Positions 25,112-33,862 of a stretch of 64,000 bases of DNA are shown in pieces. The translations under genes and the position numbers were made by a program. Source of the stretch: Niallia taxi (GTDB lineage: Bacteria > Bacillota > Bacilli > Bacillales > Cytobacillaceae); NCBI RefSeq assembly GCF_032818155.1, contig NZ_CP102589.1, positions 730,001 to 794,000 on the forward strand. Direction: 5' to 3'. Under the pieces are notes generated by a model. It worked only from the letters and a program-made list of their open reading frames with translations. It made no database searches and was not told the DNA's origin. The first letter of the stretch is position 1, and each line of letters opens with the position of its first letter.

Positions 25112-25783
25112 ATGGCAGCGATTTTAATTATCGAAGACGATATGGCAATTCATTCACTTATAAAAGAAGCATTAGCTTTGCATAAGCTTGAAACACTCAG
25201 TGCCTATTCTGGTACAGAGGGGAAATTACTTTTTGAACAAAAGAAAATAGATCTAGTACTGCTTGACTTAATGCTTCCAGGGATGAACGGACAAGAATTT
25301 CTGCAAGAAATCCGCCAAAGCTCAATGGTTCCTGTCATTGTCATCTCGGCTATAAATGAGCAGCATACAAAATTAGATTTATTAACAAGCGGGGCAGATG
25401 ATTATATTACAAAGCCTTTTGACATAAAGGAGCTGCTTGCGCGAATTCATATTCAGTTGCGACATGTGGCAAAGGATTCTGTCAGCACTAGGAAGGACAT
25501 TTATTACGGGGATATCACCATGAATTTGGACAATCGTGAAGTGATGATAAAGGAGCAAGCCATTCATCTCACAGGGCGGGAATATGCAATCCTGCTGCTG
25601 TTTTTAGAAAATCCGCAGAAAGTATTCAGCCGTGCCAATATATACGAAAGTGTGTGGAATGAACCGTTTTTTGACAGTGATAAAACGATTAATATGCATA
25701 TCAGCAACTTGCGCAATAAGCTAAATAGAGATGGTACAAATTATATTAAGACAGTATGGGGCATTGGCTTCAAATTTGATTAA
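25112..25783 (+). CDS. OmpR-family response regulator
   Basis: Receiver domain 1-120 with acidic pocket (EDD), phospho-acceptor Asp49 in LVLLDLMLPG, and Lys in DYITKPFD. The C-terminal winged helix (about 130-223) carries HLTGREYAILLLFLENPQKV and YIKTVWGIGFKF. It is 8 bp after the permease gene and 17 bp before its kinase. It probably controls this transporter operon in response to an envelope stress or antibiotic. Confidence 0.92.
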   Translation: MAAILIIEDDMAIHSLIKEALALHKLETLSAYSGTEGKLLFEQKKIDLVLLDLMLPGMNGQEFLQEIRQSSMVPVIVISAINEQHTKLDLLTSGADDYITKPFDIKELLARIHIQLRHVAKDSVSTRKDIYYGDITMNLDNREVMIKEQAIHLTGREYAILLLFLENPQKVFSRANIYESVWNEPFFDSDKTINMHISNLRNKLNRDGTNYIKTVWGIGFKFD

Positions 25784-25800
25784 CAGAAGGGCTTGTTGGA

Positions 25801-26709
25801 GTGATGTGGGAATGGATATTAGTATTCCTTGTGTTAGCACTTATCCTCTATCTTTATTTCTTGAAGCGAGAGCTGCGAAAACTGAAAAGTAGTGTTAAAG
25901 GACTTTCTACTCGCGCTAAGTTTGGCAGCAGATTATTTCTTGATTTTCGTGACAAAACATTGCTGAATTTAGTGGATGAGTTAAATCAGATGATTACGGA
26001 GTTTGAGGGGAATAATCACCAAGCAAAACAAATGGAAGAGAATGTGAAGCTGACAATTGCCGGACTATCTCATGATTTGCGAACACCGCTCACATCCATT
26101 CATGGCTATGTCCAACTCTTAAACACAACAGAGGATGAAGCGAAGCGGGCCCATTATTTAACTGTTATTGAGCAATCTGTCAGAAGCCTGATGGAAATGA
26201 CCGATAATTTCTATGATTTAGCTCGTGTGGAAACAAATCAGAAGAAAGTAAACTTAGCTTCGATTTCCCTTAGTAGCCTGGTGGAAGAAGTTTTCCTGTC
26301 CTTTTACGAGCAATTCGAGGAAAACAAAATTGACCTGCAATTTCCTGAACAAATAATAGACAGCCAAATTATTGCAGATCGCCTGCTGCTTATCCGTGTA
26401 TTCCAGAATATCGTTCAAAATATTCTTCGCTATGCAAACAGCAATGCGCTTATCAGCTATGAGGATGACAGCAGCTATGTTATTTTTACGGTGAAAAATG
26501 ATATTAAACACGAAAGTAAAGTGGCAATAGAAAAGGTTTTTACCCTTTTTTATACAGAAATCACCAGCAGAACGAACACAGAAACAAGCGGATTAGGATT
26601 ATATCTTTCCAAAAAGCTAGTAGAAAAGATGAACGGGAAAATGCAGGCAGAGCTTGAGGGAAATTGGTTTGTCCTAAAAATTTATCTCCCTAAAATACAG
26701 TTGCAGTAA
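25801..26709 (+). CDS. sensor histidine kinase (short, one-helix type)
   Basis: A single N-terminal helix (about 4-22) and almost no extracellular part, as in intramembrane-sensing kinases linked to antibiotic-export ABC transporters. The HisKA box is GLSHDLRTPLTSIHGYVQLL (phosphorylated His about 97). The HATPase part has QNIVQNILRYANSNA (N box) and TSGLGLYLSKKLVEKMNG (G box). GTG 25801 or the adjacent ATG 25804 is the start. Its partner is the response regulator immediately upstream. Confidence 0.9.
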   Translation: MMWEWILVFLVLALILYLYFLKRELRKLKSSVKGLSTRAKFGSRLFLDFRDKTLLNLVDELNQMITEFEGNNHQAKQMEENVKLTIAGLSHDLRTPLTSIHGYVQLLNTTEDEAKRAHYLTVIEQSVRSLMEMTDNFYDLARVETNQKKVNLASISLSSLVEEVFLSFYEQFEENKIDLQFPEQIIDSQIIADRLLLIRVFQNIVQNILRYANSNALISYEDDSSYVIFTVKNDIKHESKVAIEKVFTLFYTEITSRTNTETSGLGLYLSKKLVEKMNGKMQAELEGNWFVLKIYLPKIQLQ

Positions 26710-26745
26710 CTTTAAGGTCTTAAATAAACAAAGAGGTAGAAGAAA

Positions 26746-27009
26746 TTGTACGAATTTCAACATGAAGCCAGAAGAAAAACCAAAATTCACAATATATATA
26801 TAGTGCTATTTATCATTGCTTCGATTGTAAACAGCACCTGGACTTTAATAGAAGGCCAGATTATGCGCGGCTTATTTAGTATTTTATTATTTCTAATTCT
26901 TCTGTATTTCGGCAAAAGGAAGAAAAGATGGGCTCTGTTCATTATTAAATACATGGTATGGCTGCATATCATATTGCTTATAGTTTTTGCGATTACTATT
27001 TTTATTTAG
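26746..27009 (+). CDS. small membrane protein downstream of the two-component system
   Basis: 87 residues starting at TTG 26746 (AAAGAGGTAGAAGAAA upstream), with three hydrophobic segments (about 18-36, 41-56, 66-86) separated by a KRKKR loop. It lies 36 bp after the kinase gene and before the terminator, so it is likely the last gene of the transporter operon. Possibly an accessory or immunity-like membrane protein; the family is unrecognised. Confidence 0.6.
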   Translation: MYEFQHEARRKTKIHNIYIVLFIIASIVNSTWTLIEGQIMRGLFSILLFLILLYFGKRKKRWALFIIKYMVWLHIILLIVFAITIFI

Positions 27010-27019
27010 AATGGGAGTC

Positions 27020-27043
27020 AAGCTGCTAATTGCAGCTTTTTTT
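27020..27043 (+). terminator. terminator of the ABC transporter/two-component operon
   Basis: 7-bp stem AAGCTGC/GCAGCTT with a TAATT loop followed by T-rich sequence. Confidence 0.82.
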
Positions 27044-27078
27044 ATTTGTGTTATGTGAGTCGATATAACCACTCTTTA

Positions 27079-27109
27079 ACATAATACCTTGCATTATAAG
27101 GTATTATGT
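27079..27109 (+). promoter_or_regulatory. palindromic operator candidate upstream of padR-like gene
   Basis: ACATAATACCTT and AAGGTATTATGT form a perfect 12-bp inverted repeat separated by 7 bp, centred about 44 bp before the PadR-family start. PadR-type repressors bind such palindromes near their own promoter, so this is probably the autoregulatory site. There is no T-tract, so it is not a terminator. Confidence 0.6.
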
Positions 27110-27137
27110 TTTACTATTATTCACAGAGGTGAAAAAA

Positions 27138-27476
27138 ATGGAAATTAATAAAGAAGTTCTTAAAGGCCATATAGATACATTAATCCTCTCACTACTTAAT
27201 AATCGAGATATGTATGGATATGAAATAGCAAAGATCGTAAGAGAAACAAGTAAGGAACAATTTGAACTAAAGGAAGGGACTCTTTACCTTTCTTTAAAAA
27301 GATTAGCAAAACAGGAATGGATCACTTCTTATTGGGGTGATGAGCAAGGGCCTGGGGGTAGACGGAAATATTATAAGATTACTCCTTTAGGCGAGGAAGG
27401 CTATGCAGAAAAACGATTAGAGTGGCAGCTTGTTAAAAGAATCATGGATGCATTTTTGGAAGGAGAAGAAATATGA
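27138..27476 (+). CDS. PadR-family transcriptional regulator
   Basis: 112 residues forming a PadR winged helix: LILSLLNNRDMYGYEIAK, then LKEGTLYLSLKRLAKQEWI, the wing GPGGRRKYYKITPLGEE, and a C-terminal dimerisation helix. ATG 27138 follows AGAGGTG; an in-frame GTG lies in that site at 27129. It overlaps the next gene (ATGA). PadR proteins of this type repress their own operon until a drug or envelope signal is present. Confidence 0.9.
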   Translation: MEINKEVLKGHIDTLILSLLNNRDMYGYEIAKIVRETSKEQFELKEGTLYLSLKRLAKQEWITSYWGDEQGPGGRRKYYKITPLGEEGYAEKRLEWQLVKRIMDAFLEGEEI

Positions 27477-28312
27477 AACAAATTGAAGCTTTCGTTAATG
27501 AAGCCTATCACAGTGTTGGTGGGAATAAACAAGAGATAGCAGAAATAAAGGCAGAAATGAAAAATCACTTACTAGAGGCTGTTTATGAATTGAAAGAGGA
27601 AGGCAAAAGTGAGGAGGAAGCAATCGAGATAGCTATTACCCGTTTTGGCGGCGAAAAGGAAATGCGTTCCATTGTGAGACAGCTATTTCAGGCACAAAAA
27701 ACATTTGCAAAATGGGTGCTTTGGCTAGCCGTAATTGTCCTTTTTACTAGTTTAGCTTTATTTGAAGCTAGCAAGCTTTATCAACAAAAAAACGATATCC
27801 AAAATACTAATGCAGCCACAAATATGTATACGATTTTACAAAAGGATCAAAACATCTCTGAAGCTACAAAACAGAAAATCGTCGCACTTGTTCAAAGCAC
27901 AGACCATATTGCACAAGTGAAAATCTATAATGTTCATGATTTAGAAGCGGAATCTGGTTCCCCATCCATATGGGCAAATGGAAAAGAAGCTGATCCAAAC
28001 TATAAAATAGAAAGACATGTTTGGGCTCCCCAATGGTTAATGAATGACAATTATATGTATGTGACGTCAGATTGGTACATAAAAATGGAAACGATCCATA
28101 TGGAAGGCTTTATTCATATTGCGTTATTTGCTGGATTAGCAGTTTATATTGTTCTATTCACCATCTGGGCAATTGTTAATGCATATCATCATAGAAGACT
28201 ACATATCGGTTGGGTAATAGCATTTGCTTTATTTAATGTTATTGGTTATTTAGCATATGTCTTAGCAAGTAAAGCATATCACCAAAAATTAGCAGAAAAC
28301 TCTCCGACATAA
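27473..28312 (+). CDS. HAAS-domain membrane protein (PadR partner)
   Basis: The N-terminal 70 residues form the helical HAAS/permease-prefix domain (EIKAEMKNHLLEAVYELKEE, then EAIEIAITRFGGEKEM) found on proteins encoded directly after PadR genes. One helix follows (about 79-97), then an extracytoplasmic segment of about 110 residues with many Trp and Tyr. Two further helices lie near 213-236 and 245-263. It overlaps the padR-like gene by 4 bp. The role is unknown, but the pairing suggests membrane-stress signalling. Confidence 0.78.
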   Translation: MKQIEAFVNEAYHSVGGNKQEIAEIKAEMKNHLLEAVYELKEEGKSEEEAIEIAITRFGGEKEMRSIVRQLFQAQKTFAKWVLWLAVIVLFTSLALFEASKLYQQKNDIQNTNAATNMYTILQKDQNISEATKQKIVALVQSTDHIAQVKIYNVHDLEAESGSPSIWANGKEADPNYKIERHVWAPQWLMNDNYMYVTSDWYIKMETIHMEGFIHIALFAGLAVYIVLFTIWAIVNAYHHRRLHIGWVIAFALFNVIGYLAYVLASKAYHQKLAENSPT

Positions 28313-28350
28313 AAAAGGAAGGAAGAACCTATGTGTCTTCCTTCCTTTTT
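28311..28350 (+). terminator. bidirectional terminator
   Basis: A stem of about 14 bp, AAAAAGGAAGGAAG with CTTCCTTCCTTTTT, around an 11-nt loop. It carries an A-run on one side and a T-run on the other, and so serves both the HAAS gene and the small minus-strand gene. Confidence 0.82.
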
Positions 28351-28511
28351 TATGTTGGATTCTTCCTCATTAGCGCCACAAGATTCATACAAATAAATAC
28401 TGCTGCAATCAAGACCCCCGCCATACTAAACGCTTGATGGTCGATGAGTTTGTACATAATTGCTGCTAAGAATAGTAGTAGGGAAATAACATTTAACCAT
28501 TTTATATTCAT
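28350..28511 (-). CDS. 53-residue membrane protein
   Basis: ATG at 28511 is preceded by ATGAGGAGCGAATA, with GAGGAG well spaced. The frame encodes 53 residues starting MNIKWLNVISLLLFLAA, with two predicted helices (about 6-20 and 30-47) and the end MRKNPT. The stop lies at the base of the shared terminator. A ribosome-binding site, compact hydrophobic pattern and terminator support a real small gene. The family is unrecognised. Confidence 0.6.
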   Translation of the reverse strand: MNIKWLNVISLLLFLAAIMYKLIDHQAFSMAGVLIAAVFICMNLVALMRKNPT

Positions 28512-28856
28512 TATTCGCTCCTCATTTATCGTAAAACATAAGGTTTACATTTTTATCCATAAATGTATATTAACATAAATGAGTATTTATGTATGTTAAT
28601 ATATGTAAGTTTTTCTTGTGAATGGAGGATTTTATCACCTCTTCCGAAATCAATATGCTGACGATAAAGGAAATGGGTACCACGGTAATAAGTTAATGGA
28701 AGAATTTTTTTGGAATGTGTTTTGAGTTGTACAATATATGGCTATAAACATATACGGGCAAAAAAAAAATTAAGTTAAAGATAGAGGAGAAAGTTTGCAT
28801 TAAAGACCCCTTGTGTAAAGTAAAAAGCAGCCGCTTAGGGCTGGCTCGAGTTGTTA
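28512..28856. other. gap with an inverted repeat
   Basis: At 28566-28603 TATATTAACATAAA pairs with TTTATGTATGTTAATATA (2-nt bulge, 6-nt loop), close to the start of the small minus-strand gene and possibly its operator. From about 28617 a short frame reads HLFRNQYADDKGNGYHGNKL and ends at 28725. It has no good start and could be a gene remnant. Nothing else is seen. Confidence 0.4.
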
Positions 28857-29126
28857 TTATACGCTTGTTTTTGGGTGCTTTAGCTTGTAAACGATGGATG
28901 CCATTATATTAGCAAGGAAAAAAAACGCACTTCCTTGGATATTGTTGTGCAGCGCTTGTTCTCCTGCATTCATTTCGTCATACATATCTCCCTGTGTTTT
29001 GCCTTTTGCTTTGAATTTGGCTTCTTCTTGCTTCAATGCAACTAAAAAGCGGTATTGCAATGGAAGGATTACAATAGAAAGCAATATATAAAGGCTAATC
29101 ACCGTTATGAAAATGGTAGAATACAT
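28857..29126 (-). CDS. small membrane protein, two helices
   Basis: 89 residues from ATG 29126, which follows AAAGGAGGTGAATAGA. Helices are predicted near residues 4-24 and 66-82. A charged linker lies between them (EEAKFKAKGKTQGDMYDEMN), and the ending is basic. An in-frame GTG at 29135 is inside the ribosome-binding region. It looks like one of the short DUF proteins common in Bacillaceae, but I cannot name it with certainty. Monocistronic, divergent from the antiporter gene. Confidence 0.65.
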   Translation of the reverse strand: MYSTIFITVISLYILLSIVILPLQYRFLVALKQEEAKFKAKGKTQGDMYDEMNAGEQALHNNIQGSAFFFLANIMASIVYKLKHPKTSV

Positions 29127-29308
29127 TCTATTCACCTCCTTTGATTAAAAGTATGAGTATTCTGTAATTTTATGATAATTATACCACTTATTGTAAGTGA
29201 TTTCCTCATGTAAGCTGATTATTCATTTCATATTAGTTTGTTGTGCTAACATAAAAGTGACATACATGACAAAAACTATGCCAAATTTCATTTTTAAGGG
29301 AGAATGCC

Positions 29309-31336
29309 ATGGATTTACTGATCACGATTATTTTGCTGTTATTATCCTTGTTAATATCAAATATTATTAGTCATTACATACCCTCCATTCCAACGGCATT
29401 GACGCAAATTGCCTTTGGGATGCTGTTAGCCTTCGTTTTTGAAGACATCTCCTTTGAGATTGATACAGAATGGTTCCTTCTATTATTCGTAGCACCGCTT
29501 TTGTATAATGACGGACGCTACTTTCCACGAGAGGAGCTATGGAAGATGAGGGCGCCGATATTCGGAAACGCAATTGTTCTCGTTATTTTGACGGCAATTG
29601 GCGGCGGTTATTTCATCAACTGGATGATTCCAGCTGTGCCGCTGGCAGCGGCTTTCGCGCTGGCTGCGATTCTGTCACCGACAGATCCTGTTGCTGTTAA
29701 CGGGATTGCAAAACGCATCCATATTCCTGCAGGTGTGCTTCATCTTGTCAGAGGGGAGTCACTCATCAATGATGCTTCTGGCTTAGTTGCTTTTAACTAT
29801 GCTGTTGCTGCAGTAGTGACAGGATATTTTTCATTATCTGAGGCATCTCTTGATTTTGTGTACAAGTTTATATTGGGAGCATTGCTTGGTGCGGTATTGG
29901 CATTGCTGATAACTTGGGCGAGGTTTATTCTTCGCAAACAAGGTATCAATGATGTTACGTTCCACACCTTACTACATATTATTACTCCCTTCATTATTTT
30001 CATTGTGACAGAGGACCTGCTTCATGCTTCAGGGGTAATCGCTGTTGTTGTGGGCGGAATTGTTCATTCACTAGTTAGAGAAAGACGAGAATTTGCAAGT
30101 GCAGAGGAACAGGTGCTGACAGAAAATATTTGGTCCCTTATTCTTTTTATATTAAATGGGGTTGTGTTCCTACTGTTAGGGTTGAACATCCCATCATCAA
30201 TGAGAGATACAGTCTCAGATCCGAGCATCGGTAACTGGCTTGTGATTGGTTATGTGCTTGCAATTGGTGTTATTATCCTCGGAATCCGCTTCGTGTGGTC
30301 CTATGTGTTTGCTCATTTCGAATATCGGTATTTGCCTGGCGGAGCTAAACCAAATTTAAAAAATGCCTTGTTTGTGTCGTTAACAGGTGTGCGCGGTGCT
30401 GTGACAATGGCGGGGATATTATCTATCCCTTACTTTTTAGACAGTGGCGACGCATTTCCGGCTAGGTCGCTGCTCCTGTTTTTAGCAGCAGGTGTCATTT
30501 TGTTCACCTTAATTGTGGCAACCGTTTTTCTGCCGATGTTAAGCAAGGGTGAGGAAGCGGAGAATGCAGAGGGAGACAGAGATTTGGCTCCATTTAAGCA
30601 GAGGCTGCTATATAAGGCGGTTGATCAAATCAGGCAGCAAATGCAGGATGAAAATAAAACAGCTGCCTACGAGCTTATTGGAGAATATCGACGCAGAATT
30701 CACGATCTAGGCAAAGCAAAGAACGGAAAGATGAAGGCACTCGATGTGGAAATGGATGTGAGAACAGAAATCCGCATAAAAGCAGTAAAGGCTGAAAGGC
30801 GCTATATACAAGGCTTAATGGATGAAAATAAAATAGACGACAAACTGTTTCATACATTTGAGCAATCTCTAGAATACAGGGAAGAAGCATTAGCAGGCAG
30901 CCTCCAGTCAGGAACGCTTTATCTTGTCGGCAAAATGTTCAGAAGGTGGAGAAAGCTGCGGAAGTTTTCCCGCAAGGAAAAGGAATTGGTTATTGCCAAA
31001 ATAGGCAAAGGCAAGGATGTACAAATCCAGGCAATGAAGGCAGCAATTGAATTCCTTGAGAACTATGCTATTGAAGTGGAGGAGCTTCGAGGTCCAATTC
31101 AAGCGGTTATCCTCGATTACAAGATGATAATAGAAAGGCTGAGTACCTCTGCCGTTAAGTACGACGAGAAACAAGAGGAACAGAAAGAAGAGCTTCGTAT
31201 AAAGGTGCTTGATGTGGAAAGATCAGAAATTCAGAGTATGTATGAAAGCGGCGAAATTAACAGAGAAGAGGTAAAAGAGCTCAGAAGATTTATCAATTAC
31301 GTGGAAAGTGCGGCACTGTATGAATATACAGAATAA
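29309..31336 (+). CDS. CPA1-family Na+(K+)/H+ antiporter
   Basis: A 675-residue protein. The first 410 residues hold about twelve membrane helices with the CPA1 signatures ILSPTDPVAVNG (conserved Asp) and GESLINDASGLVAFN (conserved Asn-Asp), and later VSLTGVRGAVTMAGILSIP. The last 260 residues are a charged, helical cytoplasmic tail that may sense pH or ions, as in NhaK/YvgP-like and plant NHX/SOS1-like proteins. ATG follows AAGGGAGAATGCC. It exchanges external protons for internal Na+ or K+. Monocistronic. Confidence 0.9.
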   Translation: MDLLITIILLLLSLLISNIISHYIPSIPTALTQIAFGMLLAFVFEDISFEIDTEWFLLLFVAPLLYNDGRYFPREELWKMRAPIFGNAIVLVILTAIGGGYFINWMIPAVPLAAAFALAAILSPTDPVAVNGIAKRIHIPAGVLHLVRGESLINDASGLVAFNYAVAAVVTGYFSLSEASLDFVYKFILGALLGAVLALLITWARFILRKQGINDVTFHTLLHIITPFIIFIVTEDLLHASGVIAVVVGGIVHSLVRERREFASAEEQVLTENIWSLILFILNGVVFLLLGLNIPSSMRDTVSDPSIGNWLVIGYVLAIGVIILGIRFVWSYVFAHFEYRYLPGGAKPNLKNALFVSLTGVRGAVTMAGILSIPYFLDSGDAFPARSLLLFLAAGVILFTLIVATVFLPMLSKGEEAENAEGDRDLAPFKQRLLYKAVDQIRQQMQDENKTAAYELIGEYRRRIHDLGKAKNGKMKALDVEMDVRTEIRIKAVKAERRYIQGLMDENKIDDKLFHTFEQSLEYREEALAGSLQSGTLYLVGKMFRRWRKLRKFSRKEKELVIAKIGKGKDVQIQAMKAAIEFLENYAIEVEELRGPIQAVILDYKMIIERLSTSAVKYDEKQEEQKEELRIKVLDVERSEIQSMYESGEINREEVKELRRFINYVESAALYEYTE

Positions 31337-31348
31337 ATAAGATAAGAG

Positions 31349-31384
31349 CAGCAGTCCAATTTTAATGGCTGCTGTTATTTTTTT
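31349..31384 (+). terminator. terminator of the antiporter gene
   Basis: 8-bp stem CAGCAGTC/GGCTGCTG (one G-T pair) with a 10-nt loop, then TTATTTTTTT. Confidence 0.75.
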
Positions 31385-31446
31385 GTCAAAATAAGAAAGC
31401 GGTTTCTGCTATAATAGGAGAAAACAGAAGAGAGGGGAGGATTGGC

Positions 31447-33378
31447 ATGCTGTCTGGTCGACAAAGGGAGATTCTACTGCTGCTGAGCAAGCATACAGAA
31501 CCGTTGACTGCTGAATGGATTGCAAAGGAGCTGAGCGTGAGCGACAGGACGATTCGGAAGGAATTAAAAACCATCCAGGAGGACTGTGAGAACCTGGGAA
31601 TCTGTATCAACCCAATGAAGGGGAAGGGATATTGCCTTCAAGTGCTGGATGCTAACGTTTTTCAGCAGGAAATCGATCCAGTTCAGAAGGCTTCCCCTCA
31701 AGTCGGATATGATTTTTCTGAGCAAAAGGGAAGAGTCTACTTTTTGTTAAAGCGGCTTTTATTACAGGAGGGGTATGTTAAGCTTGAGCAGTTTGAGGGA
31801 GAAATGTATGTTTCTAAATCAACCATTCAAAAGGACCTTCGTTTTGTCAGGGAAATGCTCGGGAAATATAAGCTGTCACTTGTCGTCAAGCCCCATTATG
31901 GTGTATATGTGGCAGGCAGTGAATACAGAAAGCGATTATGCTTTTCCAACTATCGGCTTTTAGAGGAGGAGCTCCCTCCTCAAATGACGAGTTCATGGCA
32001 GCCAGACGATAATTTTGCAGAACAAATTAAAAAAATTATTATCAGCAAAGTGAATGTCCACAATATCGAAATCTCTGATGTAGCCTTAGGGAATCTGACA
32101 AACCATATTGTCATTGCCTGCAGACGAATGGAAAAAGGGTTTGCCATGGAAAATCTCGAGCACCCGATTGGCGAGGAGCATCCATTTGAAAAAAAGGTAG
32201 CAGGCGAAATAATCGCAGAGGTGGAAGCATTGGCAGGATTTTCGTTTCCTAGTGCAGAGCTGGATTATATTATTATTCATTTGATGGGGACAAAGCTTTT
32301 ACATGAAAATGCACTGACAGAATACAGGGAATTCGATGAGACGAGGGAAATAATTGTCTGTATGCTCGCAAGATTAAAGGCGGAGCTTGCTTGGGATTTT
32401 ACGGACGATAAGGAGTTTTCTCATGCCCTTGCTCTTCATATCAGGCCAGCGCTTAACCGCTTGCGCTATGAAATGAATATTCGCAACCCATTGGTGAACG
32501 AAATCAAGCTGAAATACCCAAGTGCCTTTGAAGGGGCAATTATTGCAAGCAAATGTCTGGAAGAGCGGCTGTCTATCAAGATTGAGGAGGATGAAATCGG
32601 CTATATTGCTCTTCATATCGGTGTGGCTTTAGAGCGGATGAAGCGAAAGGCAAGAAGACGGAAACGGATCATCCTTGTATGCGCATCAGGAGTTGGCAGT
32701 GCAAAGCTATTATCCTACAGATTGCAAGAGCTATTTAACAGGGAGCTGGAAATTGTCGAATGCATTAATTACTATAGGCTGGCAGACTATGATTTGTCAT
32801 CTATAGATTTAGTAATCAGCACAATTCCAATTGCGGAAAGAATAATCGCACCTGTTCAGGTTGTCAGCAATTTCCTTGAAGCAGAGGATATTAAAGGAAT
32901 TAAGAAACAGCTTATCTTAGCTGACAAAGAGAATAAAGACAGCTATCTTGCCGAATCCCATGTATTTATCCACAAAAGGCTCGACACAAAATCGGCTGTT
33001 ATTGAGTTTTTGAGTGAAATGCTATATGAACAGGGACTCGTCTCAAAGGAGTATGCAAATTTAGTGCTAGAGCGGGAAGCGATTGCTGCGACAAGCTTCG
33101 GTAATCTCGTCGCAATTCCCCACCCGACTTCACCAGATACAACAGAAACGTTTTGGACGGTATGCACATTAGCCAAACCGATTAACTGGAATGAAAATCA
33201 AATGGTTCAAGTCGTCTGCTTATTGAATATAAGTAAAGACGCAAAGGGAGATTTAGAGGATATGTATGAACAGCTCATCTCCATCATTGAGGATAAAAAG
33301 GTCATCCAGCAAGTAATTAAGGCGAAGTCGAAACAGGAAGTAATCCGCTTGTTTCAATATGATAAAGTACGAAGCTAA
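31447..33378 (+). CDS. licR: LicR-type PRD transcriptional activator with EIIB- and EIIA-like domains
   Basis: A 643-residue regulator. It starts with an HTH (WIAKELSVSDRTIRKELK, about 24-41) and a second HTH (YVSKSTIQKDLRFVRE, 121-136). PRD1 follows with His220 and His278, then PRD2 with His331 and His390. An EIIB-like domain has Cys412 (VCASGVGSAK), and an EIIA(Mtl/Fru)-like domain has His559 (AIPHP). All phosphorylation sites used in LicR control are present: HPr phosphorylates the PRDs for activity and the cognate PTS inhibits it without substrate. It lies directly upstream of an IIB-IIC-IIA operon that it probably activates. ATG follows GAGGGGAGG. Confidence 0.9.
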   Translation: MLSGRQREILLLLSKHTEPLTAEWIAKELSVSDRTIRKELKTIQEDCENLGICINPMKGKGYCLQVLDANVFQQEIDPVQKASPQVGYDFSEQKGRVYFLLKRLLLQEGYVKLEQFEGEMYVSKSTIQKDLRFVREMLGKYKLSLVVKPHYGVYVAGSEYRKRLCFSNYRLLEEELPPQMTSSWQPDDNFAEQIKKIIISKVNVHNIEISDVALGNLTNHIVIACRRMEKGFAMENLEHPIGEEHPFEKKVAGEIIAEVEALAGFSFPSAELDYIIIHLMGTKLLHENALTEYREFDETREIIVCMLARLKAELAWDFTDDKEFSHALALHIRPALNRLRYEMNIRNPLVNEIKLKYPSAFEGAIIASKCLEERLSIKIEEDEIGYIALHIGVALERMKRKARRRKRIILVCASGVGSAKLLSYRLQELFNRELEIVECINYYRLADYDLSSIDLVISTIPIAERIIAPVQVVSNFLEAEDIKGIKKQLILADKENKDSYLAESHVFIHKRLDTKSAVIEFLSEMLYEQGLVSKEYANLVLEREAIAATSFGNLVAIPHPTSPDTTETFWTVCTLAKPINWNENQMVQVVCLLNISKDAKGDLEDMYEQLISIIEDKKVIQQVIKAKSKQEVIRLFQYDKVRS

Positions 33379-33402
33379 TTGTTAACAGCAATTAGCCTTT
33401 TT
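33374..33402 (+). terminator. terminator of licR
   Basis: 8-bp stem GCTAATTG/CAATTAGC that includes the stop codon, 7-nt loop, then CTTTTTAT. It separates licR from the PTS genes, which therefore have their own promoter. Confidence 0.75.
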
Positions 33403-33453
33403 ATATTTCATGTAAAGATTTCCGCTCCTAAGCGGAAAATGCAGATATGATAA

Positions 33454-33467
33454 ATTAAGCGCTTTCA
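33454..33467 (+). promoter_or_regulatory. cre-like site and promoter of the second PTS operon
   Basis: ATTAAGCGCTTTCA matches the cre consensus TGWAANCGNTNWCA at 12 of 14 positions. It is directly followed by a -10-like TACAAT (ATTATACAATGG). The first PTS operon has the same ATNATACAAT arrangement. There is no good -35, which agrees with activation by a regulator such as LicR. Confidence 0.6.
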
Positions 33468-33516
33468 TTATACAATGGAAATGTAGAGAAATCCTAACAA
33501 TTAGGAGGGACTTAAA

Positions 33517-33831
33517 GTGAAAACAGTCATGCTCGTTTGTGCAGCGGGAATGAGCACGAGCTTGCTTGTGACAAAAATGCGCAGAGCAGCCCTGGCAAAA
33601 GGCTTGGACATTAACATATTTGCAGTATCCGCAACAGAGATTGACGATGTTCTTGAGACAAGAAAGGTTGATTGCATGCTGCTCGGCCCGCAAGTGAAGT
33701 TCAGAAGGGAAGAGATAGCAGAAAGACTTAAGGGGGAGAATATTCTTCTTGATGAAATCCATATCCAGCATTACGGGATGATGGACGGAGAAAAGGTGCT
33801 AGATCAAGCACTAGGTCTTGTAGGAAGCTGA
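33517..33831 (+). CDS. licB: PTS lactose/cellobiose-family IIB component (licR-linked)
   Basis: 104 residues with the phosphocysteine loop [11 protein letters not shown] (Cys8) at the N-terminus. It starts with GTG 33517 after AGGAGGG. It is a clear paralogue of the IIB at 1693, with the same fold landmarks (MLLGPQVKFRREEI, IQHYGMMDGEKVL). First gene of the operon following licR. It passes phosphate from IIA to the sugar on IIC. Confidence 0.92.
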   Translation: MKTVMLVCAAGMSTSLLVTKMRRAALAKGLDINIFAVSATEIDDVLETRKVDCMLLGPQVKFRREEIAERLKGENILLDEIHIQHYGMMDGEKVLDQALGLVGS

Positions 33832-33862
33832 TAGATCAATAACAGAGAAACGAGGGGAGATC

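Noticed and set aside
28617..28725. Short frame containing HLFRNQYADDKGNGYHGNKL
   Set aside because: It reads like protein but has no credible start and no family I can name. Kept only as a remark in the gap entry.
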